DNA of 64,000 bases from Streptomyces seoulensis (GCF_004328625.1 NZ_CP032229.1:992001-1056000), one strand, 5' to 3'. Counted from the first letter of the stretch, positions 42,873 through 51,713 are shown. Notes: generated by a model from the sequence alone, not told the origin. Numbers and translations: made by a program.

Positions 42873-43256
42873 TCACGCGGCCTTGGGCGCGTTCACGTCC
42901 GCCGGGAGCGCCTTCTGGGCGACCTCGACGAGCGCCGCGAAGGCGGTGCCGTCGTTGACGGCCAGCTCGGCCAGGATCTTGCGGTCGACCTCGATGTTCG
43001 CGGCCTTCAGACCCTGGATGAAGCGGTTGTAGGTGATGCCGTTGGCGCGGGCAGCGGCGTTGATCCGCTGGATCCACAGCTGACGGAAGTCGCCCTTGCG
43101 CTTCTTGCGGTCGTTGTAGTTGTAGACCAGGGAGTGGGTGACCTGCTCCTTGGCCTTGCGGTACAGGCGCGAGCGCTGACCACGGTAGCCGGAGGCCTGC
43201 TCGAGGATCGCCCGGCGCTTCTTGTGGGCGTTGACTGCCCGCTTGACGCGTGCCAC
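42873..43256 (-). CDS. rplT: 50S ribosomal protein L20
   Basis: Early-assembly 23S rRNA-binding protein; 127 residues, standard length. Conserved segments: [98 protein letters not shown]. The GTG at 43256 has AAGGAG seven to eight bases upstream. It is the last gene of the infC-rpmI-rplT operon; a strong terminator follows. L20 often represses this operon in other bacteria. Confidence 0.98.
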   Translation of the reverse strand: MARVKRAVNAHKKRRAILEQASGYRGQRSRLYRKAKEQVTHSLVYNYNDRKKRKGDFRQLWIQRINAAARANGITYNRFIQGLKAANIEVDRKILAELAVNDGTAFAALVEVAQKALPADVNAPKAA

Positions 43257-43361
43257 TTGTTAACTCCTTGTAGCGGGGCCGGTGAGTGGACTCGGACTCA
43301 CACGACCCGAAAACGATGGGGTCCCGGTGTAGACGTACGGCGCGCTAGAGGCGCCGCGACG

Positions 43362-43556
43362 TCACTTGCCGAGAAGCTTCTTGATCTTCGCGGCGTCGCC
43401 CGGAGCCATCTCGGCGGTGCCGGTGAGGCGGCGCGTCACGCGGGACGACTTGTGCTCGAGCAGGTGGCGCTTGCCGGCGCGCTCGCGGAGCACCTTGCCG
43501 GAGCCGGTGACCTTGAAGCGCTTGCTGGCACCGCTGTGCGACTTGTTCTTCGGCAT
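43362..43556 (-). CDS. rpmI: 50S ribosomal protein L35
   Basis: The 64-residue protein has the family signature [46 protein letters not shown]. The ATG start sits 112 bases after infC and rplT follows 105 bases later on the same strand. Confidence 0.97.
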   Translation of the reverse strand: MPKNKSHSGASKRFKVTGSGKVLRERAGKRHLLEHKSSRVTRRLTGTAEMAPGDAAKIKKLLGK

Positions 43557-43668
43557 AGCGCCGTTATCTCCTCGTCGGTGGCGCTCCGGTGCCCGGTCGT
43601 GAAACCGGGCACGGTGGAGCGTCGCTCTCTTATCGGTTGGTTCCGTCGGGACCTGTGGTCCCTCGGGA

Positions 43669-44343
43669 TCACGCCTCGGCGGGAGCCTCGGCAGGGGCCT
43701 CGACGTCGACGTCCACGTTCTCGACGTCCGCGTCCTCGGCGTCCGCGGCGTTCTGCGAGCGGCCGGGGTTGGCCTTCGCGTCGGCCTTGCGGGCCTCCTG
43801 CGCCTGACGGGCCTCGGCCATCGCCTCGGTCTTCTTCTTGTGCGGACCGAGAACCATGATCATGTTTCGGCCGTCCTGCTTCGGGTTCGACTCGACGAAC
43901 CCGAGGTCCTGGACGTCCTCCGCGAGGCGCTGCAGCAGTCGGTAGCCCAGCTCGGGGCGGGACTGCTCACGGCCACGGAACATGATCGTGATCTTGACCT
44001 TGTCGCCCTGCTTGAGGAACCGGACGACGTGACCCTTCTTGGTGTCGTAGTCGTGCGGGTCGATCTTCGGCCGGAGCTTCATCTCCTTGATGACCGTGTG
44101 CGCCTGGTTCTTGCGCGCCTCACGGGCCTTCATGGCCGACTCGTACTTGAACTTCCCGTAGTCCATGAGCTTGCACACGGGCGGACGGGCGTTCGCCGCG
44201 ACCTCGACCAGGTCCAGGTCGTACTCCTGCGCAAGCTCCAGTGCCTTGGCCAGGGGGACGATGCCCACCTGCTCGCCACTGGGACCGACAAGTCGCACCT
44301 CGGGAACGCGAATCCGGTCGTTGATGCGGGGCTCGGCGCTGAT
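43669..44343 (-). CDS. infC: Translation initiation factor IF-3, probable AUC start
   Basis: IF-3 binds the 30S subunit and proofreads start-codon pairing. The 224-residue protein has the N-domain ([67 protein letters not shown]) and C-domain ([48 protein letters not shown]). An acidic, alanine-rich tail of about 40 residues follows, as in other Streptomyces. A GAGGAGG site (about 44348-44354, minus strand) is positioned for an ATC codon at 44343, not an ATG. The in-frame GTG at 44367 would place the ribosome site inside the coding region. Rare-codon IF-3 autoregulation is known elsewhere. Confidence 0.93.
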   Translation of the reverse strand: MSAEPRINDRIRVPEVRLVGPSGEQVGIVPLAKALELAQEYDLDLVEVAANARPPVCKLMDYGKFKYESAMKAREARKNQAHTVIKEMKLRPKIDPHDYDTKKGHVVRFLKQGDKVKITIMFRGREQSRPELGYRLLQRLAEDVQDLGFVESNPKQDGRNMIMVLGPHKKKTEAMAEARQAQEARKADAKANPGRSQNAADAEDADVENVDVDVEAPAEAPAEA

Positions 44344-44428
44344 GGATCCTCCTCGGTAGCACCACACGGCGGTCTGGCGGACAGCCGCGTAACGTCTGTA
44401 TCAGTAAGACCTAACCGCGCCGAAGCAC

Positions 44429-44459
44429 AAAAAATGCCCCGGACGATCACATGCGGGGC
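44429..44459 (-). terminator. U-tract terminator-like attenuator in the infC leader
   Basis: On the infC strand GCCCCG and CGGGGC form a 6-base stem around a 12-base loop, followed by A and then UUUUUU (complement of 44429-44434). U-tracts of this length are rare in Streptomyces. The stem lies about 86-116 bases before the infC start, within the leader, so it probably controls readthrough. The loop includes AUGUGA, a minimal start-stop. Confidence 0.7.
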
Positions 44460-44648
44460 TCCTCGAACTACCGGAACACCGCCGCGATGCCGCGGGGCGC
44501 GCTCTCGGACGGTGTCCGCCGCCTGGGCGACGAATCCGTCTGACCGGTGACCCGCCGCCCGTGAGGGTGGTCGGGTGGGAGCTCGAAGCCTCCACTTGTG
44601 GCCGGAGTGCTCGCCGCAAGGCGTACTCGTCCGGCCGGTCGTCACACC

Positions 44649-44678
44649 AGGTTAGCAGGAGCGGCACGCCACCGCTAA
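44649..44678 (-). promoter_or_regulatory. Candidate infC promoter
   Basis: TAACCT (complement of 44649-44654) and TTAGCG (complement of 44673-44678) are 18 bases apart. Use of this promoter would give a leader of about 300 bases. Confidence 0.4.
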
Positions 44679-44750
44679 TCTCGTGTCTCCCGACCGTCGG
44701 GCCAGGGTCCGGTCGGGATGCACCGGTGACCGGCGCCTATCGTGTGGGGT

Positions 44751-45107
44751 ATGAGTGAGACCTCCCCTGAGACGCCCGACTTCGACGCCATGACCCGCGA
44801 CATCGCCGAGGTCCCCGCAGTCGAGGTGATCGTGACGGTCGCCGTCAACCTGATGAGCGCCGCCGCCGTGAAGCTCGGGCTGAGCGAGGAGGGCGAGAAG
44901 TACAAGGACCTGGACGAGGCCCGCAAGCTGATCAGCGCCCTCGCCGGCCTGATGGACGCGAGCACCACCGAGATCAGCTCCTTCCACGCCGCCCCGCTGC
45001 GCGACGGCCTGAAGTCGCTCCAGCTCGCCTTCCGCGAGGCGTCCCTCGTCCCGGACGAGCCGGGCCACGGCCCCGGCGAGAAGTACACCGGGGCGATCTA
45101 CGGCTAG
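44751..45107 (+). CDS. DUF1844 protein
   Basis: The 118-residue protein is all alpha: MSETSPETPDFDAMTRDIAEVPAVEVIVTVAVNLMSAAAVKLGLSEEG, then DLDEARKLISALAGLMDAS. Homologues next to infC are conserved in actinobacteria and of unknown function. The ATG at 44751 is chosen; an in-frame GTG at 44742 is less likely. A TATCGT -10-like hexamer ends about 7 bases before the ATG, so the mRNA may be leaderless. Confidence 0.85.
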   Translation: MSETSPETPDFDAMTRDIAEVPAVEVIVTVAVNLMSAAAVKLGLSEEGEKYKDLDEARKLISALAGLMDASTTEISSFHAAPLRDGLKSLQLAFREASLVPDEPGHGPGEKYTGAIYG

Positions 45108-45110
45108 TCG

Positions 45111-45839
45111 TCAGCCTCGTACGTACAAGGGCTCGCCCGGAGGGGTGGTCCCGGCCGGCAGGAGTGCCAGGTCGAGGCCGCGCACCAGGCGGGCCCTCAG
45201 CGTTTCGTCGGCGGCCAGCCGCTCGGCGACCGCGCGGGCGGCCCGCGCGGGCGGTACGGCGGGGTCGAGCACGAGCGCCAGAGTGCCGTCGGCCTCGCCG
45301 GGGCCCAGGTGCGCGGAGCGCACGGCGGGCTCGGCGGCGACGGCCGCGCGGACGGCGGCCACCACGGCCGGGTCGGTCAGCGGGTCCACGCTGGTACGGC
45401 CCTCGGCCAGCGCCAGCAGCGCCGGACCGGTCAGCTCGAACGGCACCGGCCCGGCCAGGTCCAGTACGACCGTGTCGGCCTTCTCGTGCGCGGCGGCCTG
45501 GAGCGCCTGGTGCAGCGGTACGGCGACCGGCCGGGCGGCGGGGTCCCAGCGGGCCAGCGAGGCGGTGGAGGTGAAGGCGGGCAGCGCGGTGCGCCCGGCC
45601 GCCTTCAGCGTGGGAACGGCCATGTCACTGGTCTTCTCCCGGCGCAGCCCGTTCTCGTCCACCTCGACCTCCCCGAGCACGGCGACGACGGGCACGAGCA
45701 GCCGGGCACCCTTGAGCGCCTCCAGCACGGGCGCGAGCGCCGTACGGTCCTCGGCCCAGGCCGCGAGCGCGGCGGTCAGCCGGGGGTCGGCGGAGCCGTC
45801 GTCGTCGGAGAACCCGGAGTCGGGAATGTTCTTGTTCAC
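45111..45839 (-). CDS. SseB family protein
   Basis: The 242-residue protein resembles SseB (enhanced serine sensitivity) proteins: WAEDRTALAPVLEALKGARLLVPVVAV near the start and DMAVPTLKAAGRTALPAFTSTASLARWDP, the typical SseB segment. Its biochemical role is not established. Of two adjacent GTG codons, the one at 45839 has the better distance from GGGAG. It converges with the DUF1844 gene at 3 bases. Confidence 0.85.
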   Translation of the reverse strand: MNKNIPDSGFSDDDGSADPRLTAALAAWAEDRTALAPVLEALKGARLLVPVVAVLGEVEVDENGLRREKTSDMAVPTLKAAGRTALPAFTSTASLARWDPAARPVAVPLHQALQAAAHEKADTVVLDLAGPVPFELTGPALLALAEGRTSVDPLTDPAVVAAVRAAVAAEPAVRSAHLGPGEADGTLALVLDPAVPPARAARAVAERLAADETLRARLVRGLDLALLPAGTTPPGEPLYVRG

Positions 45840-45893
45840 CACGCTCCCGACCCTATCGGGGGCGGCACGGGGCGAAGCCGACGGGAGGCGTCG

Positions 45894-46583
45894 ATGGAGC
45901 CGCTGAGGGTGCCGGTGCCCGAAGGGGCCCGGCTGTCGGTGGGGGTGCTCGACCCGGACTCCGGGCGGAGCGCGGTGTACGGCGACGGCTCCTACGACGC
46001 GGCGAGCGTGGTCAAGGTCGGCGTCCTGGCCGCGCTGCTGCTCGGCGCCCAGGACGCGGACCGGGATCTGACGGCGGCGGAGCGGGACCGGGCGGCGCGG
46101 ATGATCGGCCGGAGCGACAACGCTTCCGCGACCGCGCTGTGGGACGCGATCGGGGGCGCCCCCGGCCTGGACGCGGCCCATCGCCGCCTGGGTCTCACCG
46201 CGACGGTGGGCGGCGCGGACGGCTACTGGGGGCTCACCCGCACCACGGCACAGGACCAGCTGATCCTGCTCCGGCACGTGTTCGCCCCCTCCCCCGTACT
46301 GGCCCCGGCCTCGCGCGCGTACCTGGCCGGGCTGATGGCGTCGGTGGTGCCGGGCCAGCGGTGGGGGGTCTCGGTGGTGGGTCCGGGGGCGCTGAAGAAC
46401 GGCTGGTTCCCCCGCGACGCGACCGGCCGCTGGGTCGTGCACAGCGTCGGCCGGGCGTCCGGGGCCGGTGGCGACCGTCTGCTGGCGGTCCTCACCGAGG
46501 GCACGGCGAGCCACGCGGATGGCATCGCGCTGGTGGAGTCGGCCGCGCGGGCGGCGGTGGGGGCGTTCGCCGGCCCGGCGTGA
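45894..46583 (+). CDS. Class A beta-lactamase-like serine hydrolase, no signal peptide
   Basis: The 229-residue protein has the three penicillin-recognising motifs in order: S38-V-V-K41, S74-D-N76 and K168-N-G170 (the usual KTG is KNG). The rest of the domain is short for a classical beta-lactamase (about 260 residues), with no identified Glu166 equivalent. No N-terminal signal peptide or membrane anchor is visible, so it is predicted to be cytoplasmic, which is odd for a beta-lactam hydrolase. It may be an esterase or peptidase of the superfamily. The ATG at 45894 follows GGGAGG. It is divergent from sseB. Confidence 0.85.
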   Translation: MEPLRVPVPEGARLSVGVLDPDSGRSAVYGDGSYDAASVVKVGVLAALLLGAQDADRDLTAAERDRAARMIGRSDNASATALWDAIGGAPGLDAAHRRLGLTATVGGADGYWGLTRTTAQDQLILLRHVFAPSPVLAPASRAYLAGLMASVVPGQRWGVSVVGPGALKNGWFPRDATGRWVVHSVGRASGAGGDRLLAVLTEGTASHADGIALVESAARAAVGAFAGPA

Positions 46584-47753
46584 TCAGTCGAAGGTGCCCG
46601 GCCTGCGGTTGCGCCGGATCACGACGGCTGCCGCGATCAGGAGCGCGGTGCCGGTGCCGCCCGCGAGCCAGGCCGCCCAGCCGGTGCCGGACGAGGCGGA
46701 GCCGGGGGTGTCAGGGCCGGGGCCGAAGTACTTCTTGACGTAGGCGGCGGGGTGCGGGGTGTCCGGCTTGAGGTCCGCCGCGGCCTTGAGGGCGGCGGCG
46801 GGGTCGATCATGCCGAAGCCGCGGGAGTCGTCGCGGCCGCCCGTGGGGGCGTCCCGCGCGGTGTCCTCCAGCACCTTCTTGACCTGGGCCGGGGTCAGCT
46901 TCGGACGGTCGGCCTTGAGCAGGGCCGCCGCGCCGGAGACGAAGGCGGAGGCGGCCGAGGTGCCCCAGCCCTCGTAGTAGCGGTGGTCGGGGTCGGCGAT
47001 GACGACGTCCACACCGGGCGCGCTGACTGCGGCGTACCAGCGGCGGGTGGAGAAGGAGGCGCGGGTGCCGTAGCGGTCGACTGCGGTGACGGCGATGACG
47101 CCGGGGTAGGCGGCCGGGTAGGAGACGTGGTCGCCCTTGTCGCCGCCGTTGCCCGCCGAGGCGACCACGACGACGCCCTTGCCGAGGGCGTACTGCACGG
47201 CCTCGTCCTCGCTGGGCTCCGGGTGCGCGGAGTCGGAGTCGTCGCCGAGGGAGAGGTTGATGACGTCGGCGCCGTGGTCGGCGGCCCAGCGGATGCCGTC
47301 CGCGAGGGCGTTGCCCCGGGTGACGCGGGCCTTGGCGCGGGCGGGGTCCTTGTCCTCCAGGATGACCCGGACGGGGAGGACCTTCGCCCTCGGCGCGACA
47401 CCCATGATCCCGGCACCGTCGCCGGGGCCGTGCCCGTGACCGGCGATGATCCCGGCCATGGCGGTGCCGTGCCGGGCCCAGGCGCGGTCACCGGGTCCGG
47501 CGCCGAAGCCGACCATGTCCTTGCCGGGCAGCACGTTGCCCTCGAGGTCGGGGTGGTCGTCCTCCACGCCGGTGTCGAGCACGGCGACGGTGACGCCCTG
47601 CCCCTGGGTGGTGCGCCACGCCTCGTCGAGGTGGAGCGCGGACAGCCCCCACTGCTGGGCGCGGATGGAGTCGGCGTGGGCGGCGGTGGCGGGGAGCAGG
47701 GCGAGGCCGGCCGCGAGGAGCAGGCTCGACGCGGTGCGGGTACGGCGCCTCAT
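46584..47753 (-). CDS. Mycosin-like (type VII secretion-associated) S8 serine protease
   Basis: The 389-residue subtilase has a signal peptide (residues 1-27), catalytic Asp60 (VAVLDTGVEDDHPDLEG), His95 (RHGTAMAGIIAGH) and Ser266 (GWGTSAASAFVSGAAALL), and one C-terminal membrane helix (WAAWLAGGTGTALLIAAAVVIRR). This layout matches MycP, the protease of ESX/type VII secretion. No other ESX component is in the window. Its ATG overlaps the stop of the upstream proline-rich gene as ATGA. It converges with the beta-lactamase-like gene. Confidence 0.9.
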   Translation of the reverse strand: MRRRTRTASSLLLAAGLALLPATAAHADSIRAQQWGLSALHLDEAWRTTQGQGVTVAVLDTGVEDDHPDLEGNVLPGKDMVGFGAGPGDRAWARHGTAMAGIIAGHGHGPGDGAGIMGVAPRAKVLPVRVILEDKDPARAKARVTRGNALADGIRWAADHGADVINLSLGDDSDSAHPEPSEDEAVQYALGKGVVVVASAGNGGDKGDHVSYPAAYPGVIAVTAVDRYGTRASFSTRRWYAAVSAPGVDVVIADPDHRYYEGWGTSAASAFVSGAAALLKADRPKLTPAQVKKVLEDTARDAPTGGRDDSRGFGMIDPAAALKAAADLKPDTPHPAAYVKKYFGPGPDTPGSASSGTGWAAWLAGGTGTALLIAAAVVIRRNRRPGTFD

Positions 47754-48934
47754 GACGGTTTCTCCGTGGCCGGGCTGACGGTCTGGCGGAGCCTGCGCTG
47801 GATGCGGTCGGCGAGCCCCTGGGCCTCGTTGCCGAGTCCGGCCTGCGCGGGTGCGGAGGTGGCGCCGGAGCGTACGGCGTCCGGGGCGGCCTGCGGGGTG
47901 TCGACGGTGCGGCCGTCGGCCCAGCCGGAGACGGCGAAGGCGACGACGGGGGCGTCGGTGAGGACGCTGACCGTCCAGCTCGCCCGCTGCTTCGCGCCGA
48001 ACCCGGCGGCCGGGGTGCCCTTGGCCGCGTACGGCAGGGGCAGCAGGTCGGTGCGCCGGTCCAGCCGCTCGGTGCGGAAGCGGGCGGCGAGCCCGGCCAT
48101 CGCTGCCGGGTCGGCCTTGGTGAACAGCAGCCCCACGGTGGTGACATGGCTCTGGGTGGCGTCGGTGTAGGTGGCGCGCAGCAGGCGGGCGCAGCCGACG
48201 GGGGCGAGGGCGCGCGCCAGCAGCGGGTCGAAGGCTCCCGCGCAGCCGGTGTCGGGGGCCACCGCGATCCGGGTCCAGCTGCGGTCGGCCCCGCCGGGCC
48301 CGGCGCCGGTGCCCCGGACGGTGGGCGGGAAGAGCTGGTCGACGGGCACGTTGTGCCAGAGCGATCCGGCGGCGGCGAAGCCGCTGTCTGCGGTGCGGTC
48401 GCCGTCGTCGCCGGTGAGCCAGCTCCCGGCCAGCGCGCCGCCCATGAGGCCGAGCCCGAGGACGACGCAGACGGCGGCGACGCCGGTACGGCCGCGCAGC
48501 CGGGCCAGCGGGCCGGGGCCGCGCACGGGCTCCTCGTACGGCTCGGGCTGCCCGAACGCGCCGACCGGCCAGGGGGCGTTCCAGGAGAGCGCGGGGTCGG
48601 GCGCGGGGCTCCAGGCGGGCGGGGGCGGGACCGGTACGGCGGGCGCCGGGTGTGCGGCGGGCTCGGGGGCGGCCGGTACCGGGCGCAGCCGGGTGGTGGT
48701 CTCCGCCGGGGTCGGCGCGGGCGGGGCGTCGGGGAAGCGGGCGGAGGCCGGCGGGGGCGGCGGCGCGGTGATCCGGGCCTCGGGGACCGGGGGCCGGGTC
48801 TCGCGGGGGCGCTCCAGGGGGCGGCGCGGGACGAACACCGAGGGCTCGTCCTCGACTTGGGCTTCCGGCTCGGCGGGTGCGGGATCGTGGGCGGGGCGCG
48901 GAGGGAACGGGGCGCGGCGCGCTTCCGTGCTCAT
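47750..48934 (-). CDS. Proline-rich single-pass membrane protein paired with mycosin
   Basis: The 394-residue protein has a proline/alanine-rich cytoplasmic N-terminus (residues 1-140), one membrane helix (about 150-171, TGVAAVCVVLGLGLMGGALAG) and an extracellular domain with the paired Cys in DTGCAGAFDPLLARALAPVGCARLL. The stop overlaps the start of the mycosin gene, so the two are likely a functional pair. I recall similar genes next to mycosin genes in other Streptomyces, but no role has been established. The ATG at 48934 begins at MSTEARRAP. Confidence 0.75.
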   Translation of the reverse strand: MSTEARRAPFPPRPAHDPAPAEPEAQVEDEPSVFVPRRPLERPRETRPPVPEARITAPPPPPASARFPDAPPAPTPAETTTRLRPVPAAPEPAAHPAPAVPVPPPPAWSPAPDPALSWNAPWPVGAFGQPEPYEEPVRGPGPLARLRGRTGVAAVCVVLGLGLMGGALAGSWLTGDDGDRTADSGFAAAGSLWHNVPVDQLFPPTVRGTGAGPGGADRSWTRIAVAPDTGCAGAFDPLLARALAPVGCARLLRATYTDATQSHVTTVGLLFTKADPAAMAGLAARFRTERLDRRTDLLPLPYAAKGTPAAGFGAKQRASWTVSVLTDAPVVAFAVSGWADGRTVDTPQAAPDAVRSGATSAPAQAGLGNEAQGLADRIQRRLRQTVSPATEKPS

Positions 48935-49209
48935 GCACCCCCCGTTTCCTGGCGACCGGGCCGACTGCTCGTACGCGGGCCGCCCCGGTGGCGGCGGCCG
49001 TGGCCCGTCGGACGAGTTCCGTCCGGGCACGCATACCCGTACGGCTGTACCGGCATCCCGGTTCAGCGCTGCGGCCGGGTGTTTTCCGCCGTACGTGCGC
49101 GTCACTTTACGGGCTCGGGGCGGCCGGGACGGAACGGGCCGACGCCCTCGGGGCATCTGCCCGGAACATCCCCCTACCCTCGGGTAATCGCGTCTGGCAG
49201 GCTGCCGTC

Positions 49210-50412
49210 ATGACTGCGCGTGCCGCCGACCGGGCCCGGTACGACCGGGCCACCGCCGCCTACGAAGCCCCGCTCGCCCTCGTGGACCTGGCCGCCTTCG
49301 ACGCGAACGCCGCCGATCTGGTGCGCCGGGCGAACGGCAAACCGATCCGGGTCGCCTCCAAGTCGGTCCGCTGCCGGGCCCTGCTGGAACGGGTGCTGGC
49401 GCGGGAGGGGTTCGCCGGGATCATGTCGTTCACGCTGGCCGAGTCGCTGTGGCTGGCCCGCTCGGGCTTCGACGACGTGCTGCTGGCCTACCCGTCCGCC
49501 GACCGCGCCGGGTACGCGGAGCTGGCCGCCGATCCCAAGCTGGCCGCCTCGGTCACCGTGATGGTGGACGACGTGGCCCAGCTCGACCTGATCGACGCCG
49601 CCCGCGCGGGTGGGCGTGAAGTGGTGCGGGTCTGCCTGGAGTTGGACACCTCGCTGCGCATGTTCGGCGGCCGGGTGCGGGTGGGCGCCCGCCGCTCCCC
49701 GCTGCACTCCCCCGCCCAACTGGCCGAGCTGGCCCGCTCGGTGGCCCGGCGTCCGGGGTTCCGGCTGGTGGGGATCATGGGGTACGAGGGTCATGTGGCC
49801 GGGGTCGGGGACGCGGTGGCCGGGCATCCGGTGCGCTCGCGGGCGGTCCGGCTGATGCAGACGGCGGCCCGCAAGGAGCTGGCGGAGCGGCGCGGGACGG
49901 CCGTACGGGCGGTGCGGGCGGTGGCGCCGGAGCTGGAGTTCGTCAACGGCGGCGGCACGGGCAGTGTGCAGCACACGGCGGCCGAGGACGCGGTGACGGA
50001 GATCGCGGCCGGATCGGGGCTGTACGTGCCCCGGCTGTTCGACAACTACACCTCGTTCACCGGCCGTCCGGCCGCCCTGTTCGCGCTGCCGGTGGTCCGG
50101 CGTCCGGGCGTGGGCGCGGTGACGGTGCTGGGCGGCGGCTATCCGGCGTCCGGGGCGGCGGGCCCGGACCGGCTGCCGGTGCCGTACCTCCCGGAGGGGC
50201 TGCGCTTCGACCCGCAGGAGGGTGCCGGGGAGGTGCAGACCCCGCTGCTGGGCTCGCCCGCCGACGATCTGCTGATCGGCGACAAGGTGTGGTTCCGCCA
50301 TGCCAAGGCGGGCGAGCTGTGCGAGCGGTTCGACGTGCTGCACCTGGTGGAGGGGGACACGGTCACCGCGACCGTGCCCACCTACCGGGGTGAGGGGCAC
50401 ACGTTCCTGTGA
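49210..50412 (+). CDS. PLP-dependent alanine racemase/D-threonine aldolase-like enzyme
   Basis: The 400-residue protein has an N-terminal alanine-racemase-like barrel: PLALVDLAAFDANAADLVRRANGKPIRVASKSVRC, with the PLP lysine in IRVASKSVRC. Further features are GIMGYEGHVAGV, EFVNGGGTGSVQHT and a C-terminal metal-type domain (RHAKAGELCERFDVLHLV) as in D-threonine/3-hydroxyaspartate aldolases and dehydratases. It is predicted to act on a D- or hydroxy-amino acid. The exact reaction is not determinable here. The ATG at 49210 follows the mycosin-partner promoter region. It converges with the secreted HAD phosphatase. Confidence 0.85.
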   Translation: MTARAADRARYDRATAAYEAPLALVDLAAFDANAADLVRRANGKPIRVASKSVRCRALLERVLAREGFAGIMSFTLAESLWLARSGFDDVLLAYPSADRAGYAELAADPKLAASVTVMVDDVAQLDLIDAARAGGREVVRVCLELDTSLRMFGGRVRVGARRSPLHSPAQLAELARSVARRPGFRLVGIMGYEGHVAGVGDAVAGHPVRSRAVRLMQTAARKELAERRGTAVRAVRAVAPELEFVNGGGTGSVQHTAAEDAVTEIAAGSGLYVPRLFDNYTSFTGRPAALFALPVVRRPGVGAVTVLGGGYPASGAAGPDRLPVPYLPEGLRFDPQEGAGEVQTPLLGSPADDLLIGDKVWFRHAKAGELCERFDVLHLVEGDTVTATVPTYRGEGHTFL

Positions 50413-50419
50413 CGGCCGC

Positions 50420-51661
50420 TCAGTGGACGGTGTCCGCCTGGTCCGGCACGACCGAGCCGTCCGGGCGGAGCAGCGGGGTGTGGCCACCGTCGGGGGCGTT
50501 GTAGGCGGTGGTGGAGCAGGGGTACGGGTCGGTCTTGCGGGGCAGCGGCTCGATGAACATCGGGTTGATCACCCAGCGGCCGTCCGTGTCGTCGTAGGCC
50601 CGGCACATCAGCTCGGCCTTGTTGCGGTTGAGGACCAGATGGGCGCCGGTGGCGTCGGAGACGAAGGTGACGTCGGTGTCCGCGTCGCCGCCGCCGACGG
50701 CGATCCGGTTCTTCCACGCCTGCTTCTGCCAGGCGGCGGGCCCGCGGATTCCGTAGATGTCCTGGTTGATCCAGCACCGCTTGCCGTCGATGTACGGGAT
50801 GACCTCGCCCTTGTTCACCCCGATCCCGCCGCACCCCTCGTTGCGGGTGGTGATGCGGCCCCGGTGGTCGAGGACGGAGCGGATGGCGATGGTGTGCGCG
50901 GCGTCGACGCCGACCCCGCGCGACCAGACCTCGGTGACCGGTTCGGAGCCGGCCGAGACGATGTACACCCGGAACCCGGCCCGCTTCAGGGTGCGGATGA
51001 GGTCGCGCTGCTGGTCGTAGTAGCGGACGTAGGCCGGGACGGTGTGGGTGCCCAGGGTGCGGGTGGCGCCGATCGGCGCGGCCAGCGCCTCGGTGCGGGC
51101 GGCGGCCGCGTACGAGGAGAGCTGGGCCGGGGTGCGGCCCGCGAAGAGCTGGGGCACCCAGGCGTACTGCGGGACGGTGCGCCGGTGGTTCCAGGTGCCC
51201 GCGAAGGCGGCGGCGCCGCTCATCGTGGTGCCCTTCTCCCGGATCTCCACGATCTCGTCGGTGCACTTCGGCCGGTCGGAGGTGCGCAGGGAGCCGCCCG
51301 CGCCGGTGCCGCAGGCGGCGGTGAGGGCCCGGTCACCGGCGTCGGTCATCCAGGCGCTGGTGTCCTTCCAGCGGGCGGGGCGGGGCAGCGCACTGTGCCG
51401 CAGGGCCCAGGAGAGGGTGGCGTCGGTGACGTCGTTCTTGGTGATCGTGTTGTCCCAGTCGAACGCGGCGACCGCGCCTCGGTGTCCGGAACAGGTGCCG
51501 TAGGTGTCGATGACGTGTTGCAGATGGGCGCGGTTGTCGCCGTACCAACTGGTTCTCAACTTAGGGCACTTGGCGTCGGCTGCCGCCGCGGTGGGGGCGA
51601 GGGCGGGGGCGGCCGCGAGGGCGGCGGCCGCGGCGAGGGACCAGGCGAGTAGCTGTCGCAT
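50420..51661 (-). CDS. Secreted HAD-superfamily phosphatase
   Basis: The 413-residue protein begins with a signal peptide (residues 1-28, ending AAADA). The HAD catalytic motif is AFDWDNTITKND (DxDxT). A later VGGGDADTDVTF supplies the acidic motif, and VSAGSEPVTEVW the threonine/serine motif. It resembles phosphoserine-phosphatase-like secreted proteins. Several cysteines (CPKLR, CSGHR, CGTG, CTDE, CGGIG, CWINQ) may form disulfides. The substrate is unknown. The ATG at 51661 is preferred over 51679. It lies downstream of the SDR gene on the same strand. Confidence 0.85.
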   Translation of the reverse strand: MRQLLAWSLAAAAALAAAPALAPTAAAADAKCPKLRTSWYGDNRAHLQHVIDTYGTCSGHRGAVAAFDWDNTITKNDVTDATLSWALRHSALPRPARWKDTSAWMTDAGDRALTAACGTGAGGSLRTSDRPKCTDEIVEIREKGTTMSGAAAFAGTWNHRRTVPQYAWVPQLFAGRTPAQLSSYAAAARTEALAAPIGATRTLGTHTVPAYVRYYDQQRDLIRTLKRAGFRVYIVSAGSEPVTEVWSRGVGVDAAHTIAIRSVLDHRGRITTRNEGCGGIGVNKGEVIPYIDGKRCWINQDIYGIRGPAAWQKQAWKNRIAVGGGDADTDVTFVSDATGAHLVLNRNKAELMCRAYDDTDGRWVINPMFIEPLPRKTDPYPCSTTAYNAPDGGHTPLLRPDGSVVPDQADTVH

Positions 51662-51713
51662 GGGACGGGGACCGTACACCTTTCGTCGGGAGCGGGGGTG
51701 GGATACGCGCCGA

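Larger units (their letters stand above)
44344..44750. other. infC leader region and DUF1844 promoter region
   Basis: About 400 bases without a protein gene. It holds the infC promoter candidate (44649-44678), a roughly 300-base infC leader, a hairpin followed by six U residues (44429-44459), and on the other strand the upstream region of the DUF1844 gene. Confidence 0.7.

Noticed and set aside
44343..44367. GTG at 44367 as the infC start
   Set aside because: It would make the Shine-Dalgarno sequence part of the coding region and extend the protein beyond the conserved start.
44130..44645. Open frame across the infC leader as a leader protein
   Set aside because: It overlaps infC in another frame, lacks a ribosome site and has no conserved motif; the leader more likely works as RNA.
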